Source of the DNA: Sphingomonadales bacterium
GTDB lineage: Bacteria; Pseudomonadota; Alphaproteobacteria; SMXS01
Length of the DNA stretch: 64,000 nt
Assembly (NCBI GenBank): GCA_022844405.1
Contig: JALHLV010000015.1
Span: forward strand, 33,834-97,833
Direction of reading: 5' to 3'
This document shows, piece by piece, positions 46,415 through 54,877 of this stretch. The position numbers were made by a program, and so were the translations under genes. The notes below the pieces were generated by a model. The model had not been told where the DNA came from, searched no databases, and worked only from the letters and a program-made list of their open reading frames with translations. Numbering within the stretch: the stretch's first letter is position 1; every line of letters starts with the position of its first letter.

Positions 46415-47797
46415 ATGACTGATGTCCTGGACATCGCGGGGGAGACGGGGCAAATTATACATATGGCACCAACCTGCATTGATTTGTTTGCCGGCTGCGG
46501 CGGAATGTCCCTTGGCCTTCACATGGCCGGGTTTCGAGGCATTATGGGCATCGAAGCGCACCAGCATGCCTTCGAATCCTACCGCCACAACCTAATCGAC
46601 AATCCGCTGATCGGCATGAACTGGCCTGTCTGGTTGCCGGTAGGCCCAACTGACGTGGTCGAGCTTGTAGCCAAGTATGGTTCCGAACTTGCAGAAATGG
46701 CGGGCACGGTAGACCTAGTTGCGGGTGGGCCTCCCTGCCAAGGCTTTTCCACAAATGGTCGCCGTGATCCAGACGACCCCAGAAGCCAAATGGTTGAGGC
46801 CTATCTGGACATTGTCGAGCTAGTTCAACCTCGGCTCGTCCTTCTCGAAAATGTTCGCGGATTTCAATCGATGCCTCATGCGGGGGGCAATACGTACGCT
46901 TTCGCGACGCGCCAACGGCTTTCTTCACTAGGTTACGATACTTGGGCTGACGTGCTCGTAGCTTCAAGCTGGGGAGTTCCGCAGCGCCGACCACGCTATA
47001 TCTGCATCGCCGCACGACGAGGAAGTTTACTCGGCATTAACCCCTTGGAGCGGCTTAGGACAACTCGACACAAGTTCCTTGTGACACGAGGTCTGGGTCC
47101 CAGCGAAACTTCTGCTTCCGACGCTTTGTCGGACTTAGTCGTTGACCCTAATATCTCACACGATGCGAGGTGGGAGGCACCAGGTTACCCTGGTATCATT
47201 CGCACGGACCCGGAATCACTGACGCCATACCAGCAGCTGATGCGCGACGGTAGCATCGGGCAGCCCAGCGATCGTCGCCTAGCGCGGCACACCCAGGAAG
47301 TCGCGGAACGTATGGGCCTCATTCTAGATAAATGCGAGAAGGGCCGCTGCATTTCCCCCGCAGATCGCCGCCGTTTGGGTATTGGCAAGCGATCGACCAC
47401 ACCACTTTCGGCCACCTTACCCGCCCCAACAGTCACGACACTGCCAGACGACCTGATTCATTATAACGACCCGCGCACCATGAGCGTACGCGAACTCGCC
47501 CGCATCCAGTCCTTTCCGGATTGGTTCTCCTTTAAGGGGCCATACACTACAGGAGGGCCTCGGCGAAAAGACGGCTGTCCGCGCTACACTCAGGTAGGAA
47601 ATGCGGTCCCTCCGCTGTTCGCCGAAGCAATCGGCGAGGTTCTGATGGACCTACTCGCCGATGAGTATGTCTCGAACACGACGCACTTTCCCAAGTTGAG
47701 TCGCGAACTCGCGACGGTATCTCGTGAAGTCGGCTACCGTGACAGGATCTCCCCCGTCACGGACGATATGCCAACCAGTGTTGGTTCGCTCTTCTAG
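46415..47797 (+). CDS. DNA (cytosine-5)-methyltransferase
   Basis: A 460-residue C5 methyltransferase. Motif I is DLFAGCGG at 23-30, the catalytic cysteine C108 lies in GGPPCQGF, motif VI is ENVRG at 145, and motif VIII is PQRRPRY near 192. The target-recognition region runs from about 200 to 370, and motif X QVGNAVPP starts at 393. ATG 46415 is used; ATG 46463 (MAPTCIDLF) is an alternative. GC content is lower than in the flanks. Its last 147 bases overlap the convergent receiver gene. With Vsr next door it is the modification half of an R-M-like module. Confidence 0.94.
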   Translation: MTDVLDIAGETGQIIHMAPTCIDLFAGCGGMSLGLHMAGFRGIMGIEAHQHAFESYRHNLIDNPLIGMNWPVWLPVGPTDVVELVAKYGSELAEMAGTVDLVAGGPPCQGFSTNGRRDPDDPRSQMVEAYLDIVELVQPRLVLLENVRGFQSMPHAGGNTYAFATRQRLSSLGYDTWADVLVASSWGVPQRRPRYICIAARRGSLLGINPLERLRTTRHKFLVTRGLGPSETSASDALSDLVVDPNISHDARWEAPGYPGIIRTDPESLTPYQQLMRDGSIGQPSDRRLARHTQEVAERMGLILDKCEKGRCISPADRRRLGIGKRSTTPLSATLPAPTVTTLPDDLIHYNDPRTMSVRELARIQSFPDWFSFKGPYTTGGPRRKDGCPRYTQVGNAVPPLFAEAIGEVLMDLLADEYVSNTTHFPKLSRELATVSREVGYRDRISPVTDDMPTSVGSLF

Positions 47798-48550
47798 CGC
47801 GTGTGCTAGCGTATTGCGGCGATTAATGACTTGGCTAAGGAAATTTTTCTTCAAGTTCCGCACGATGGCGAGTAACTCATCACCGCCTCGCTTTGTGGCG
47901 CGATCCTTTACCTCGTTGAATAACGCTGCACTATGGACATAGTGGCTTGCGAGCAGTTCTTGAAGGGTTTCGAGTTTCTCCACCGACTGAACTTGCACGC
48001 CAGCAGCTTCCACTACACGGTTACGTAGGCTTACGACGATTTCGTTTGCAGTGTCCTCCCCTCCTAACTTCATTAAGATTGCCCGAAATTCCTGATCGCA
48101 TTCGGCAACTATCCGGGCGGCCAAACCCCGCATGGACGACAAACGGTTAAGAGAGGGAGAAAGGTGCCCGACCAATTCTTCAACCCGAGCAGCTAACCGA
48201 TCCCGATTGATACAATAAACGCCCTCGACACGTTGCTCGGCGATGCGTGTACGAAGCGTGCTCTCATCTTCCGCGCTGTAAAATAGTATCGTCGTAGATC
48301 TGAAGGCAGAACGGACTTGCGAAGCAAGCTCATCCCCGCGTAGCCCATCACCAAGATTAAGATCCAACAGAATCAGGTCAAAGTCTTGATGATGGTTTTG
48401 TCGCTTTGCGAATTCTCGTATTTCGTCGGCCGTCTCAATTCTTTCGATGAGTGGTTCGAATCCTGCATTTCTTACCGCTATTTCGACACGATCAATTTCT
48501 GCTTCATGAGCCTGATCTTCAATCCAACAAATGCCCAAATACAAACTCAT
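47651..48550 (-). CDS. Receiver-domain protein with C-terminal HEPN-like motif
   Basis: A 299-residue protein. Residues 1-125 form a receiver domain: acidic pair E11/D12 (IEDQ), phospho-acceptor D63 (LLDLNLGDG) and S near 93 (FYSAED). The usual lysine is replaced (CINRDRL). The C-terminal half is helical and, near residues 245-250, contains R-N-T-L-A-H, the R-N-x3-H signature of HEPN RNase domains. It has no DNA-binding output domain. The start overlaps the kinase stop by four bases. A phosphorylation-controlled RNA-cutting effector is a reasoned guess. Confidence 0.8.
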   Translation of the reverse strand: MSLYLGICWIEDQAHEAEIDRVEIAVRNAGFEPLIERIETADEIREFAKRQNHHQDFDLILLDLNLGDGLRGDELASQVRSAFRSTTILFYSAEDESTLRTRIAEQRVEGVYCINRDRLAARVEELVGHLSPSLNRLSSMRGLAARIVAECDQEFRAILMKLGGEDTANEIVVSLRNRVVEAAGVQVQSVEKLETLQELLASHYVHSAALFNEVKDRATKRGGDELLAIVRNLKKNFLSQVINRRNTLAHALEERTNTGWHIVRDGGDPVTVADFTRYRREFATQLGKVRRVRDILIGE

Positions 48551-50901
48551 TTTCCTTCCCCCGGCAAGGTAATGACCAGATCGACGCGCCCACGCTGACG
48601 CTCTGGATCTAATATAATATCTCCACCCATCTTATGGAGCACCTGGCGGACGTGAAAAAGCCCCAGCCCAGTCCCACCCTCAGTCGAGGTGTAACCTTTA
48701 TCAAACAATTTCAGAGAATCAACCTGATCTTCGTTCATCCCCCAGCCATCGTCGGATACTTTAACTTCAATCCTCCCACGGCGATTTCGTCTTGCCTCCA
48801 GTCTCACATGTCTTGCCCCGTGCTTACGCGCGTTGTCCATGAGGTTATCGACGATCACGACGATATCCACGGGCGGGAACTTTGCCGGCTGTGTTAGTCC
48901 GTTGGTTTCAAAATTCACCGACTCCACACCGTCCCGATCCACCCTCACCTGATTTACATACTCGTCGAGAAATTCAACGATGTCGCCTTTGAGTAAATCC
49001 GTTTCTAGATTGAACCGTGCATTCGAGGCGAAACGTGCAACTGCCATCAAACGATCGTTCTCAAGATGAATATACTCAAGATCTTCCATCGCTAGCTTAG
49101 TGTGGTGCCTGGCGGCCGCGGCCGCCGAGACCAGGTCCTCGCCGTCACCGCCACTAACTATTTCCCGGGCGGCTTCCGTCGCTTCACGAAGATTTGCAAG
49201 ACCTCGATCAAGTGCGGCGCCGATGTGCCCAGCGTAAATCAAGACTTGGTGAAGTAGCAAAGCCATCTGCTCGGCAGTCATGTCCTGGGTCGACGCAAGG
49301 TAGGTTGCCTGCCGCTCGAGCAATGCGATGCGCTCGTTTGCTCGTTCTGTAGCCTTACGGGCCTGTTGGGCGGCCCTTATGGCCTCCCGTTCGGCCTCTT
49401 CCAGAGCAGCTTGTCGAGCGCGTGCAGCCTCGACCCTACCTAAGAGCGCTTGATCGCCTTGGCTCTCCGCAATTGACACAAGCGATTCTAGAGCTTTATC
49501 GAGAGCTGATGCCTCTGCATCGAATATGTCCACTATGCTTGGATGATAGTACTCGATATCTACAGCAGTGTTTGCTGCCAGTTGGGCTACTAATTGTGCC
49601 GCGCGCCCTCTGGTTGGCATCTGCTCAAGTCCGCTGGCGTCCTCCCGCACTTGGTCCGCTTTGTCGGGCCACATGACGCCTACGACGAACCTTTCAAGGC
49701 GAATGACCGCTTTGCGTAGAATCGCCTCATAAAGGTCTCGAACCCTAACATCTTCGATCAAGCCAGCGTCGCGGCTGGAAGCTTCGCGGAACATTCCGGC
49801 CGGAGCAGTGACGTCAACCCGACCAAGTACGTCTCTGGTGCCCAGGTAACGCGAGCTTCCTTGCTGCTTCCTTCGATTTAATCCGAGGGTATCGTCGTTT
49901 TCCTCTCCAATCGGGAAGATACGGAAACCGTTCAAGAACAGAAAAATACTACCAAACTCTACCGCTCGAACACCCATCTGTATGGTAAAATTGTGCTTGG
50001 CGGCACGATTAAGGTAAAATATCTCAGCCTTAATGGTGGAACCATTTAGTCCTTTATAATTATTAATTTCCTTAATTCGGTATATTGGTATTCCTCTGTC
50101 GAATAATTGAGTCCGAATAAAACCTCTGTCAATATCGACCAATATTCTAGTTGTTTTTTCCGAAAGTAGATCCCGAATGTCGTTCCCAATAGGACCTACA
50201 AGACTTTTTAATTCATCATTATTCAATGATTCGTCAATGATCTTAATGTGTACTGGAGTATCTTCTGTCGTACCGAATGGATCTATTAACTTACCAAGAT
50301 ACTTCCGAAGCTTGTCTATATTATCGTATCCCCACTCACTCCGGAGGTCGCTGATCCTGAGCACAGTCCCAGCACCGCGTGGCATCTCAACGGGCGCATC
50401 TTCGGGAAAGCTGTCGGCCTGTTCCAGTTCAACGCCAATTCGCTGGAAAAGCGTCTTGCTATCGAGCTCAAATTTGCGCCACTCGACGCTCAAAACCTGC
50501 GTGGGCACGCGTCGCGACGTCCGAGTGTACATCTTCAGTAGTCCACCAAGCGTATCGCAGGAAAAGCGACCTATACCCTTGCTTCCGGCAAACTGCCCTG
50601 CTGGCTTGATCCGATCTCGGTAATCGCCTGATGCACTTTCAGTCTCGGTGCCATCAGCCTTTGCGGAGTAGGCGACGAACAACCAGCGATCTTTAATACC
50701 GGCTTCATCCATTCCTTTGCCGTCGTCCACGATCCAAATTTCGCCAAGATTGTTGTCGAAGACGATGTCGACACGGTGTGCACCAGCATCGAAGGAGTTT
50801 TTGACCAGCTCAAAAACGGCAACGAACTCGTTCGTAACGAGGTCTCGGCCAATGATATCCTTGAGGTGCGAGCTAACGCGGAAGTGTTGGGTGCTGGTCA
50901 T
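48547..50901 (-). CDS. Sensor protein with two GHKL ATPase domains (MORC/HSP90-like and histidine-kinase-like)
   Basis: A 784-residue protein from ATG 50901. The N-terminal GHKL domain has ELVKNSFDAG (31-40), DDGKGM (59-64) and GSKGIGRFS (106-114), as in MORC and HSP90-type ATPases. A coiled coil covers about 500-560. An H-box-like LLLHQVL follows with H near residue 551. The C-terminal kinase ATPase has NLMDNARKHG near 686, DDGWGM near 719 and GGTGLGL at 742-748. There is no membrane segment, so it is cytosolic. It overlaps the receiver start and diverges from vsr across 28 bases. Parts of 49.98-50.35 kb are AT-rich. Confidence 0.88.
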   Translation of the reverse strand: MTSTQHFRVSSHLKDIIGRDLVTNEFVAVFELVKNSFDAGAHRVDIVFDNNLGEIWIVDDGKGMDEAGIKDRWLFVAYSAKADGTETESASGDYRDRIKPAGQFAGSKGIGRFSCDTLGGLLKMYTRTSRRVPTQVLSVEWRKFELDSKTLFQRIGVELEQADSFPEDAPVEMPRGAGTVLRISDLRSEWGYDNIDKLRKYLGKLIDPFGTTEDTPVHIKIIDESLNNDELKSLVGPIGNDIRDLLSEKTTRILVDIDRGFIRTQLFDRGIPIYRIKEINNYKGLNGSTIKAEIFYLNRAAKHNFTIQMGVRAVEFGSIFLFLNGFRIFPIGEENDDTLGLNRRKQQGSSRYLGTRDVLGRVDVTAPAGMFREASSRDAGLIEDVRVRDLYEAILRKAVIRLERFVVGVMWPDKADQVREDASGLEQMPTRGRAAQLVAQLAANTAVDIEYYHPSIVDIFDAEASALDKALESLVSIAESQGDQALLGRVEAARARQAALEEAEREAIRAAQQARKATERANERIALLERQATYLASTQDMTAEQMALLLHQVLIYAGHIGAALDRGLANLREATEAAREIVSGGDGEDLVSAAAAARHHTKLAMEDLEYIHLENDRLMAVARFASNARFNLETDLLKGDIVEFLDEYVNQVRVDRDGVESVNFETNGLTQPAKFPPVDIVVIVDNLMDNARKHGARHVRLEARRNRRGRIEVKVSDDGWGMNEDQVDSLKLFDKGYTSTEGGTGLGLFHVRQVLHKMGGDIILDPERQRGRVDLVITLPGEGK

Positions 50902-50929
50902 CTCAACGAGATTATCCGAATGGAATAGA

Positions 50930-51436
50930 ATGTCGATTCTTGATCCTGAAGCACGCCGCGCGCTCATGGCCCGATTTCGTGGCAAAGACACTAAGCCAGA
51001 GATCCAGGTCCGACGGGCTCTGCATGCAGCAGGTCGCCGGTTCCGCCTCCACCAGAAGCATTTACCCGGCAAACCGGATGTTGTTTTACCTCGAGATCGG
51101 ACAGTGGTCTTCGTCCATGGCTGCTTCTGGCACGCTCACGAAGGCTGTGCGGTTGCCCACGTTCCGAAGTCCCGTCCGGATTACTGGCAAGCCAAGTTTG
51201 ACAACAACCGAGAACGCGACAGGCGCAATACCGAAAAGCTTGAGCACCTTGGATGGAGGGTGATCACAATCTGGGAATGCGAAGCTCGCTCACCGCATCT
51301 AATTACAACAATCGAGCGGCTTGGCCTCGTAGCTAAGCTCTCTGGTGTAGCACCTCCAAGGACCTACGGTGGTCCAAGCCTACACACCCGGTCCGACCAG
51401 CGCCTGGCAGACGTCGAAACCGATCACCTGAAATAA
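50930..51436 (+). CDS. vsr: Very short patch repair (Vsr) endonuclease
   Basis: A 168-residue nuclease. E. coli Vsr nicks at T:G mismatches formed by deamination of methylcytosine. Here the catalytic aspartate is D50 (GKPDVVL) and the histidines H63 and H68 lie in VHGCFWHAH. Zinc-ligand positions are C65, H70, C73 and C117 (IWECE). E24 is also conserved. ATG 50930 gives the family N-terminus SILDPEARRALMARFRGKDTKPE-type. The gene may repair Dcm damage or act as the restriction nuclease, as no other DNA-cutting enzyme is nearby. Confidence 0.94.
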   Translation: MSILDPEARRALMARFRGKDTKPEIQVRRALHAAGRRFRLHQKHLPGKPDVVLPRDRTVVFVHGCFWHAHEGCAVAHVPKSRPDYWQAKFDNNRERDRRNTEKLEHLGWRVITIWECEARSPHLITTIERLGLVAKLSGVAPPRTYGGPSLHTRSDQRLADVETDHLK

Positions 51437-51563
51437 TTGGCAAATCGCGGTCACGTCGCATCTTGCTCGGACTATCCGCTCAATGGTGCCGCGCCGCTTG
51501 AACCCCCGCCCCCACCCCGCTAAGACTACCGCCACCTTCCGGCTCTAACGGGGAACGACCCTC

Positions 51564-53003
51564 ATGACCTCTGTCGGCATCACCGCCTATGGCGCGTACC
51601 TGCCCAAGCGCCGCCTGAACCGGGCGGCCATCGCCGCCGCCAATGCCTGGATGAACCCGGCGCTGAAGGGCATGGGCAAGGGCGCCAAGGCCATGTGCAA
51701 CTGGGACGAGGACACGGTCACCATGGCCGTCGAGGCCGGGCGCGACTGCCTGACCGGCATCGACCGCGCCACCGTCGACAGCGTCACCCTGGCGTCGACC
51801 ACCCTGCCCTTCGCCGACCGGCACAATGCCGGCATCGTGCTGGCGGCGCTGACGCTGGACGAGAATTCGGAATCCATCGATGTCACCGCCACCCAGCGCG
51901 CCGGCACCACGGCGCTGATCAAGGCGCTGAAGGCCGGCGGCAACGCGCTGGTCCTCGCCGCCGACCACCGCATCGCCAAGCCGGGCAGCGCCCAGGAGAT
52001 GCAGCTGGGCGACGGCGCCGCCGCGCTGCTGCTGGGCACCGAAAACGTGATCGCCCGGTTCCTCGGCTCGCACTCGCTGGCCCGCGACCTGGTCGACCAC
52101 TACCGCTCGGCGAACGCCGAATACGACTACAACCTGGAAGAGCGCTGGATCCGCGACATGGGCTACGACCTGATCGTGCCCGAGGCGGCCAAACAGGCAC
52201 TCACGAAAGCGGGTATCGCCGCCGCCGACATCGACCACTTCATCATGCCCGCGACCCAGAACGGCCTCGACGCGCGCCAGGCCAAGCGCATCGGCGTGAA
52301 GGCCGAGGCGGTGCGCAGCAATCTGAACCGCGAGATCGGCGAGGCCGGCGTCGCCCACCCGCTGCTGATGCTGGTGCACGCGCTGGAGGAAGCGCAGCCG
52401 GGCCAGAAGATCATGGTGATCGGCTTCGGCCAGGGCGCCGACGCGCTGATCTTCGAGACCACCGACGCGCTGAAGCAGCTTCCGAAGCGCAGCGGCGTGA
52501 CCGGCCAGCTCGCCCGCGGCGCCGAGGACAACAACTACCAGCGCTTCCTGTCGTTCAACGGCCAGATCGACTATGAATGGGGCATCCGCGCCGAGCGCGA
52601 CAACCGCACCGCCCAGAGCACGGCCTACCGCAAGCGGGATTCGATCACCTCGTTCCTGGGCGGCAAGTGCACCCAATGCGGCACGGTGCAGTTCCCCAAG
52701 AGCAATGTGTGCGTGAACCCGAACTGCCAGGCCATCGGCACCCAAATCGACCATCCGTTCGCCGACCTGGAAGCGGCGGTGAAGACCTTTACCGAGGACA
52801 ACCTGGCCTATTCGCCGAATCCGCCGCTGCAATATGGTAATATCGGTTTCAACGAAGGCGGGAACATCTATATGGACCTGACGGATTTCGATTCCGGCAC
52901 GATCTCGGTCGGCAGCAAGGTCCGGATGGTTTTCCGCATCAAGGACTTCGACGACAAGCGCGGTTTCCGCCGCTATTTCTGGAAAGCGGCTCCCGCAGCC
53001 TGA
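51564..53003 (+). CDS. HMG-CoA-synthase-like ketosynthase fused to a DUF35 domain
   Basis: A 479-residue fusion. The N-terminal thiolase fold (about 1-310) resembles HMG-CoA synthase and KAS III, but where those have the nucleophilic cysteine this reads TATQRAGTTAL, so the cysteine is absent. After about residue 350 there is a DUF35 zinc ribbon (C-x2-C in GGKCTQCGT and CVNPNC) and an OB fold. DUF35 proteins bind acyl-CoA beside thiolases, as in steroid side-chain degradation. It is 42 bases upstream of a thiolase gene and probably forms a complex with it. Confidence 0.86.
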   Translation: MTSVGITAYGAYLPKRRLNRAAIAAANAWMNPALKGMGKGAKAMCNWDEDTVTMAVEAGRDCLTGIDRATVDSVTLASTTLPFADRHNAGIVLAALTLDENSESIDVTATQRAGTTALIKALKAGGNALVLAADHRIAKPGSAQEMQLGDGAAALLLGTENVIARFLGSHSLARDLVDHYRSANAEYDYNLEERWIRDMGYDLIVPEAAKQALTKAGIAAADIDHFIMPATQNGLDARQAKRIGVKAEAVRSNLNREIGEAGVAHPLLMLVHALEEAQPGQKIMVIGFGQGADALIFETTDALKQLPKRSGVTGQLARGAEDNNYQRFLSFNGQIDYEWGIRAERDNRTAQSTAYRKRDSITSFLGGKCTQCGTVQFPKSNVCVNPNCQAIGTQIDHPFADLEAAVKTFTEDNLAYSPNPPLQYGNIGFNEGGNIYMDLTDFDSGTISVGSKVRMVFRIKDFDDKRGFRRYFWKAAPAA

Positions 53004-53045
53004 ACCGGCTGAAGGCGCGTATGGACAAGACGAAAGGACAGAGAG

Positions 53046-54245
53046 ATGGCTGGCATTCGTGACAAGGTGGCGATCATCGGCATGGGCTGCTCCAAGTTCG
53101 GCGAGCGCTGGGACGCCAGCCCCGACGATTTGATGCTGGAGGCCTATACCGAGGCCCTCGCCGACGCGGCCATCGCCAAGGAAGACATCCAGATGGCATG
53201 GCTCGGCGTGTTCTTCGACGAGCAGAACGTCGGCAAGTCGGCGATCCCGCTGTCGCAGGCGCTGCGCCTGCCCAACATCCCGGTGACCCGGGTCGAGAAC
53301 CTCTGCGCCACCGGCACCGAGGCGCTGCGCGGCGCGGTCTATGCGGTCGCCGCCGGCGCCTGCGACATCGCCATGGCGCTGGGCGTCGAGAAGCTGAAGG
53401 ACACCGGTTACGGCGGCCTGCCCGAGCGCACCAAGGGCACGTTCGAGGATCTGTGGCAGCCGAATTCCACGGCGCCCGGCTCGTTCGCCCAGCTCGCCAG
53501 CGCCTATTCGGCCAAGCACGGCGTGGACATGCCCGACCTGAAGCGCGCCATGGCCCATGTGTCGTGGAAGAGCCACCAGAACGGCGCCAAGAACCCCAAG
53601 GCGCATCTGCAGTCCGTCGTCGACATGGACAAGATCCTGAACGCGCCCATGGTGTCGTTCCCGCTCGGCCTGTTCGACTGCTGCGGCGTGTCCGACGGCG
53701 CCGCCTGCGCCATCGTCACCACGCCGGAGAAGGCCCGCGAGATGGGCTTCGACAACCCGGTGGTGGTAAAGGCGCTGCAGCTCGCCGCCTCCAACGGCGT
53801 CGAGATGAGCCACAATTCGTGGGACGGCTCCTACACCATGACCACGCGGATGGCCGCCCAGCGCGCCTATGCCGAAGCCGGCATCAAGGACCCGCTGAAG
53901 GAGCTGTCGATGACCGAGGTGCATGACTGCTTCTCGATCACCGAGCTGGTGGTGATGGAGGACCTTGGCCTGTCGAAGGAAGGCCAGGGCTACAAGGACA
54001 TCCTCAACGGCAAGTACGACGCCGACGGCGAGGTGCCCTGCCAGATCGACGGCGGCCTGAAGTGCTTCGGCCACCCGATCGGCGCCTCGGGCCTGCGCAT
54101 GGCCTACGAGGTCTACACCCAGATCAACGGCCGCGCGGGTTCCAGGCAGCTGAAGGACCCGGTGATGGGCCTGACGCACAACCTCGGCGGCATCCCGAAC
54201 CGGAACGTGTGCTCGGTGTCGATCCTGGGGCGGCTGAACCCGTAG
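53046..54245 (+). CDS. Thiolase-family protein (SCP-x type)
   Basis: A 399-residue thiolase. The nucleophilic cysteine is C87 in ENLCATGTEAL. The histidine is in VHDCFSITE near 297 and the second catalytic region is CFGHPIGASGLR near 340. Its closest style is the sterol-carrier-protein X/lipid-transfer thiolase group, which cleaves or condenses branched or side-chain beta-ketoacyl-CoAs. GGACAGAGAG precedes ATG 53046. It is cotranscribed with the DUF35 fusion. Confidence 0.93.
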   Translation: MAGIRDKVAIIGMGCSKFGERWDASPDDLMLEAYTEALADAAIAKEDIQMAWLGVFFDEQNVGKSAIPLSQALRLPNIPVTRVENLCATGTEALRGAVYAVAAGACDIAMALGVEKLKDTGYGGLPERTKGTFEDLWQPNSTAPGSFAQLASAYSAKHGVDMPDLKRAMAHVSWKSHQNGAKNPKAHLQSVVDMDKILNAPMVSFPLGLFDCCGVSDGAACAIVTTPEKAREMGFDNPVVVKALQLAASNGVEMSHNSWDGSYTMTTRMAAQRAYAEAGIKDPLKELSMTEVHDCFSITELVVMEDLGLSKEGQGYKDILNGKYDADGEVPCQIDGGLKCFGHPIGASGLRMAYEVYTQINGRAGSRQLKDPVMGLTHNLGGIPNRNVCSVSILGRLNP

Positions 54246-54276
54246 CGGGCGGATATCGCGGGCTAAGGCGGCCTTG

Positions 54277-54285
54277 TGCTATGAT
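54277..54285 (+). promoter_or_regulatory. Extended -10 promoter of the toxin-antitoxin pair
   Basis: TGCTATGAT fits the TGnTATAAT extended -10 consensus and lies 24 bases before the antitoxin ATG. No good -35 is visible, as often with extended -10 promoters. Confidence 0.45.
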
Positions 54286-54308
54286 GGCTGATCGATTGGA
54301 ATAGCCCC

Positions 54309-54551
54309 ATGAACCAGATGCTTCCGCGCGCCTTGCGAGACTTCATCGCCGAGAAAATCCGCAGCGGCCAGTATGCGTCCGAGGACGATGTGGTGCGTGC
54401 GGGCCTCGAGGCGCTGCGATATCTCGAGGCCCAGCATCGGGCATTGCTCGACGAGGTCGACAAGGGCATCGCCGATGCAGACGCGGGCCGCTACAGCGCG
54501 AAGTCGGTCGATCAGATCATCGCCGAGATGGAACGAGAGTTCGGCGATTAA
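54309..54551 (+). CDS. parD: ParD-type antitoxin
   Basis: An 80-residue ribbon-helix-helix antitoxin. ALRDFIAEKIRSGQYASEDDVVRAGLEALRYLE-type sequence at residues 8-40 is the ParD DNA-binding part, followed by a flexible toxin-binding tail. It would neutralise the next protein and repress the operon. The stop TAA is immediately followed by the toxin GTG. Confidence 0.92.
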   Translation: MNQMLPRALRDFIAEKIRSGQYASEDDVVRAGLEALRYLEAQHRALLDEVDKGIADADAGRYSAKSVDQIIAEMEREFGD

Positions 54552-54851
54552 GTGGGCGCGTTCCGGCTAACAATCGAGGCCGAAACCGACCTTCGCGACA
54601 TCTATCGGCAAAGCCGGGAGCGCTGGGGAAAGGCTGCGACGGCGGTTTATCTGCGCAATCTTGACCAGGTGTTTCATGATCTCGCCAACCATCCGGACAG
54701 GGGACGGATACGCAGTGATCTTCGGGCAGACATCCGCAGCCGGCTCTCCGGCAGGCACATCGTCTTCTACCGGGTCGAGCCGGATCACGTCAGCATTCTG
54801 AGGATCTTGCATCAGGCACAGGACGCATTTCAGGCTTTCGGGCGCCGCTGA
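54552..54851 (+). CDS. parE: ParE/RelE-superfamily toxin
   Basis: A 99-residue toxin with the RelE/ParE fold. RLTIEAETDLRDIYRQSRERWG begins the protein and GRHIVFYRVEPDHVSILRILHQAQD at residues 68-92 is the typical C-terminal hairpin. GTG 54552 abuts the antitoxin stop. ParE toxins inhibit DNA gyrase, but RelE-type ribosome cutting cannot be excluded from sequence. The symbol parE here means the toxin, not topoisomerase IV subunit B. Confidence 0.92.
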   Translation: MGAFRLTIEAETDLRDIYRQSRERWGKAATAVYLRNLDQVFHDLANHPDRGRIRSDLRADIRSRLSGRHIVFYRVEPDHVSILRILHQAQDAFQAFGRR

Positions 54852-54877
54852 CCCGAGCCTCTCCGGGTGCCAGCCGC

